The notes below the pieces were generated by a model. That model saw only the letters and a program-made list of their open reading frames with translations, was not told the origin of the DNA and did no database searches. DNA of 30,271 nucleotides from VBAS01 sp964444975 (GTDB taxonomy: Bacteria > Bacteroidota > Bacteroidia > Chitinophagales > Chitinophagaceae). Shown here one piece after another: positions 30,148 to 30,271 of the stretch. A program made the position numbers and the translations under genes. Position 1 is the stretch's first letter, and each line of letters begins with the position of its first letter. The stretch is from the NCBI GenBank assembly GCA_964444975.1, contig CAYUJD010000041.1, positions 1 through 30,271 of the forward strand, given 5' to 3'.

Positions 30148-30271
30148 GATGTATATTATTTATGTAACCGGCTTTGGAATTCCTATTTGGCTTCTGTTGC
30201 GTCGCACACTTCAACGTCCAGTAATTCCTCTAAAAGTTTCATAGGGTCTCAATGCTTTTTCTTCATTCAAA
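30148..30271 (-). other. window edge upstream of DUF1501; possible 3' end of a preceding gene
   Basis: On the minus strand a frame open from the edge ends with TGA at 30211-30213, giving about 19 residues beginning LNEEKALRPYET. Another frame contains a 19-codon ATG-to-TAG peptide (30183-30242). Either could be the tail of the gene before DUF1501, but neither is recognisable. No TAnnTTTG box precedes the DUF1501 start. Confidence 0.25.

Overview
The window is chromosomal DNA from a member of the Bacteroidota, most likely a Chitinophagaceae-like lineage. The evidence is a complete gldK-gldL-gldM-gldN cluster and a separate gldB (type IX secretion and gliding machinery), Bacteroidota-restricted families (DUF4271, DUF4783), promoter -7 boxes of the Bacteroidota form TAnnTTTG, and an ECF sigma factor paired with a membrane-anchored beta-barrel protein. 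All assignments were made by reading motifs; no database search was run.

Layout. 1-4022 (+): a DUF4271 membrane protein, uroporphyrinogen-III synthase (hemD) and a DUF255 thioredoxin-domain protein. 4150-9150 (+): gldKLMN, the core of the type IX secretion system, ending in a strong terminator. 9267-18790 (-): eight co-directional genes, in transcription order gpmI, a haem-binding-domain protein, a small membrane protein, a haemoglobin/transferrin-type TonB-dependent receptor, an ECF sigma factor, its TM plus beta-barrel partner, a lipoprotein and uvrC. 18990-20730 (+): a DUF4783 protein, nadC and a SUI1/YciH-type initiation factor. 20745-21922 (-): rsgA followed by a decayed YjdI-type [4Fe-4S] gene with two in-frame amber codons. 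22194-22757: a REP-associated Y1 transposase between inverted hairpin repeats. 22984-30147: a small lipoprotein, nadE (-) divergent from gldB (+), apaG (-), a long-type isocitrate dehydrogenase (+) and a DUF1501 Tat lipoprotein (-).

How the genes work together. GldKLMN and GldB supply the secretion/gliding machine. The haem-binding protein, the small membrane protein and the receptor look like one haem or iron acquisition operon feeding towards the ECF sigma/beta-barrel pair. NadC and NadE are the quinolinate and final steps of NAD synthesis. HemD, GpmI and isocitrate dehydrogenase are housekeeping metabolism.

The most unusual material lies between genes. There are degenerate arrays with an 8-bp period directly after nadC, gldB and the isocitrate dehydrogenase gene. 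A further short repeat fills the rsgA leader. The transposase carries its own hairpins. The YjdI relic has its cluster-binding codons overlapping the terminator of the convergent SUI1 gene. Several TAnnTTTG boxes sit only 4-8 nt from the start codon, which suggests leaderless or nearly leaderless mRNAs.
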